DNA of 5,525 nt, taken from positions 1 through 5,525 of the forward strand of contig DAIERH010000159.1 in assembly GCA_027346925.1 (NCBI GenBank), in the 5' to 3' direction. The stretch is from Geobacter sp. (GTDB lineage: Bacteria > Desulfobacterota > Desulfuromonadia > Geobacterales > Pseudopelobacteraceae). Of this stretch, positions 5,423-5,525 are shown piece by piece. How positions within the stretch are numbered: the stretch's first letter is position 1; every line of letters starts with the position of its first letter. The position numbers were made by a program, and so were the translations under genes. The notes beneath the pieces are model-generated. The model saw only the letters and a program-made list of their open reading frames with translations. It was not told where the DNA came from and made no database searches.

Positions 5423-5446
5423 AGGGACTATTATGAATCCGTCCCT
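5423..5446. other. Small hairpin upstream of glmS
   Basis: AGGGAC (5423-5428) and GTCCCT (5441-5446) form a perfect 6-bp stem with a 12-base loop and no T tract. It either ends a minus-strand gene whose stop (5445-5447) lies in it, or would fold over the start of a plus-strand gene (ATG 5433-5435). It may also be one copy of a scattered palindromic repeat. Confidence 0.4.
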
Positions 5447-5525
5447 ACGCCCCGTCCAGCCGCGGCACCTGCACAACCAGCAGGAACAGGCCGAGACGGG
5501 TCAGTATGTCGGTGAATTTTTCGTA
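5433..5525 (+). CDS. Possible 5' end of a divergent gene (partial), alternative to the minus-strand reading
   Basis: ATG 5433-5435 is preceded by a strong Shine-Dalgarno match (GGAGGG, 5421-5426, six bases spacing) and stays open for 31 codons to the window edge. The peptide is Gln/His-rich (RHLHNQQEQAETG), which is what the antisense of a Leu/Val-rich coding stretch looks like. The ribosome binding site is also partly inside a hairpin. I give it slightly less weight than the minus-strand reading. Confidence 0.3.
   Translation, partial: MNPSLRPVQPRHLHNQQEQAETGQYVGEFFV
5445..5525 (-). CDS. Possible 3' end of a gene upstream of glmS (partial)
   Basis: The minus frame is open from the window edge to TAG at 5445-5447 and gives 26 residues, with a hydrophobic core (LTRLGLFLLVVQVP) and codons rich in CTG, CTC, GTG and GGC, as in glmS. 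It would be a co-directional gene ending 134 bases before the glmS start, perhaps with a membrane-associated C-terminus. I do not recognise it. The opposite strand is open too over the same bases, and only one of the two readings is likely real. Confidence 0.35.
   Translation of the reverse strand, partial: YEKFTDILTRLGLFLLVVQVPRLDGA

Noticed and set aside
5311..5432. glmS ribozyme/riboswitch upstream of glmS
   Set aside because: That element is known from Gram-positive bacteria and needs a longer, highly structured leader directly before the gene. Here there are only about 120 bases containing simple repeats, and no matching core was seen.
4393..5436. Long open frame of 347 codons on the plus strand opposite glmS
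   Set aside because: It is the antisense of a GC-rich gene with G/C-ending codons, which rarely produces stops. The product is a low-complexity Gly/Val/Asp/His-rich string with no domain, and glmS is unambiguous.

Overview
The window looks like chromosomal DNA of a Gram-negative anaerobe-type proteobacterium, most likely of the Geobacter/Pelobacter (Desulfuromonadales) kind. This rests on the GC-rich glmS with G/C-ending codons, the IHF-alpha gene, the two-gene half-permease set with a PadR regulator, and the ACGCAAAG-type short repeat before glmS. The assignment is a recollection of family patterns and was not searched.

Layout from left to right. Positions 1-1412 hold three minus-strand genes: an IHF-alpha-like DNA-bending protein (1002-1412) with a long extra C-terminal tail; the remnant of an SRAP (YedK/HMCES-type) protein (619-989) that has lost about 100 central codons; and a Bax inhibitor-1/YccA membrane protein (532 to beyond position 1) broken by a one-base frameshift in a run of C. 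Positions 1541-2908 are a compact minus-strand operon: two homologous half-size permeases of the DUF318/ArsP-like family, overlapping at their stop and start, followed 16 bases later by a PadR repressor. Positions 2909-2994 are an AT-rich divergent promoter region with a dyad. A small, unrecognised, low-GC plus-strand gene (2995-3330) reads away from it.

The gene-poor stretch 3331-3480 contains a strong, two-way intrinsic terminator (3342-3369) and, directly beside it, four tandem copies of a 20-bp repeat (3371-3450). Then comes glmS (3481-5310, minus), complete and with all catalytic residues, with a strong ribosome binding site. Upstream of it are three copies of an 8-bp repeat, a small hairpin, and a window-edge stretch that is open on both strands.

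How the genes work together: glmS is housekeeping (entry into amino-sugar and peptidoglycan synthesis) and terminates toward the small plus-strand gene. The permease pair plus PadR looks like a self-contained, ligand-controlled transporter operon; its substrate cannot be read from the sequence. The IHF/SRAP/BI-1 stretch shows two independent signs of decay (SRAP deletion, BI-1 frameshift), although the frameshift could be a sequencing error. No complete novel system such as a defence island or CRISPR array is visible. The least explained elements are the 20-bp tandem array, the IHF tail, and the small gene divergent from the permease operon.
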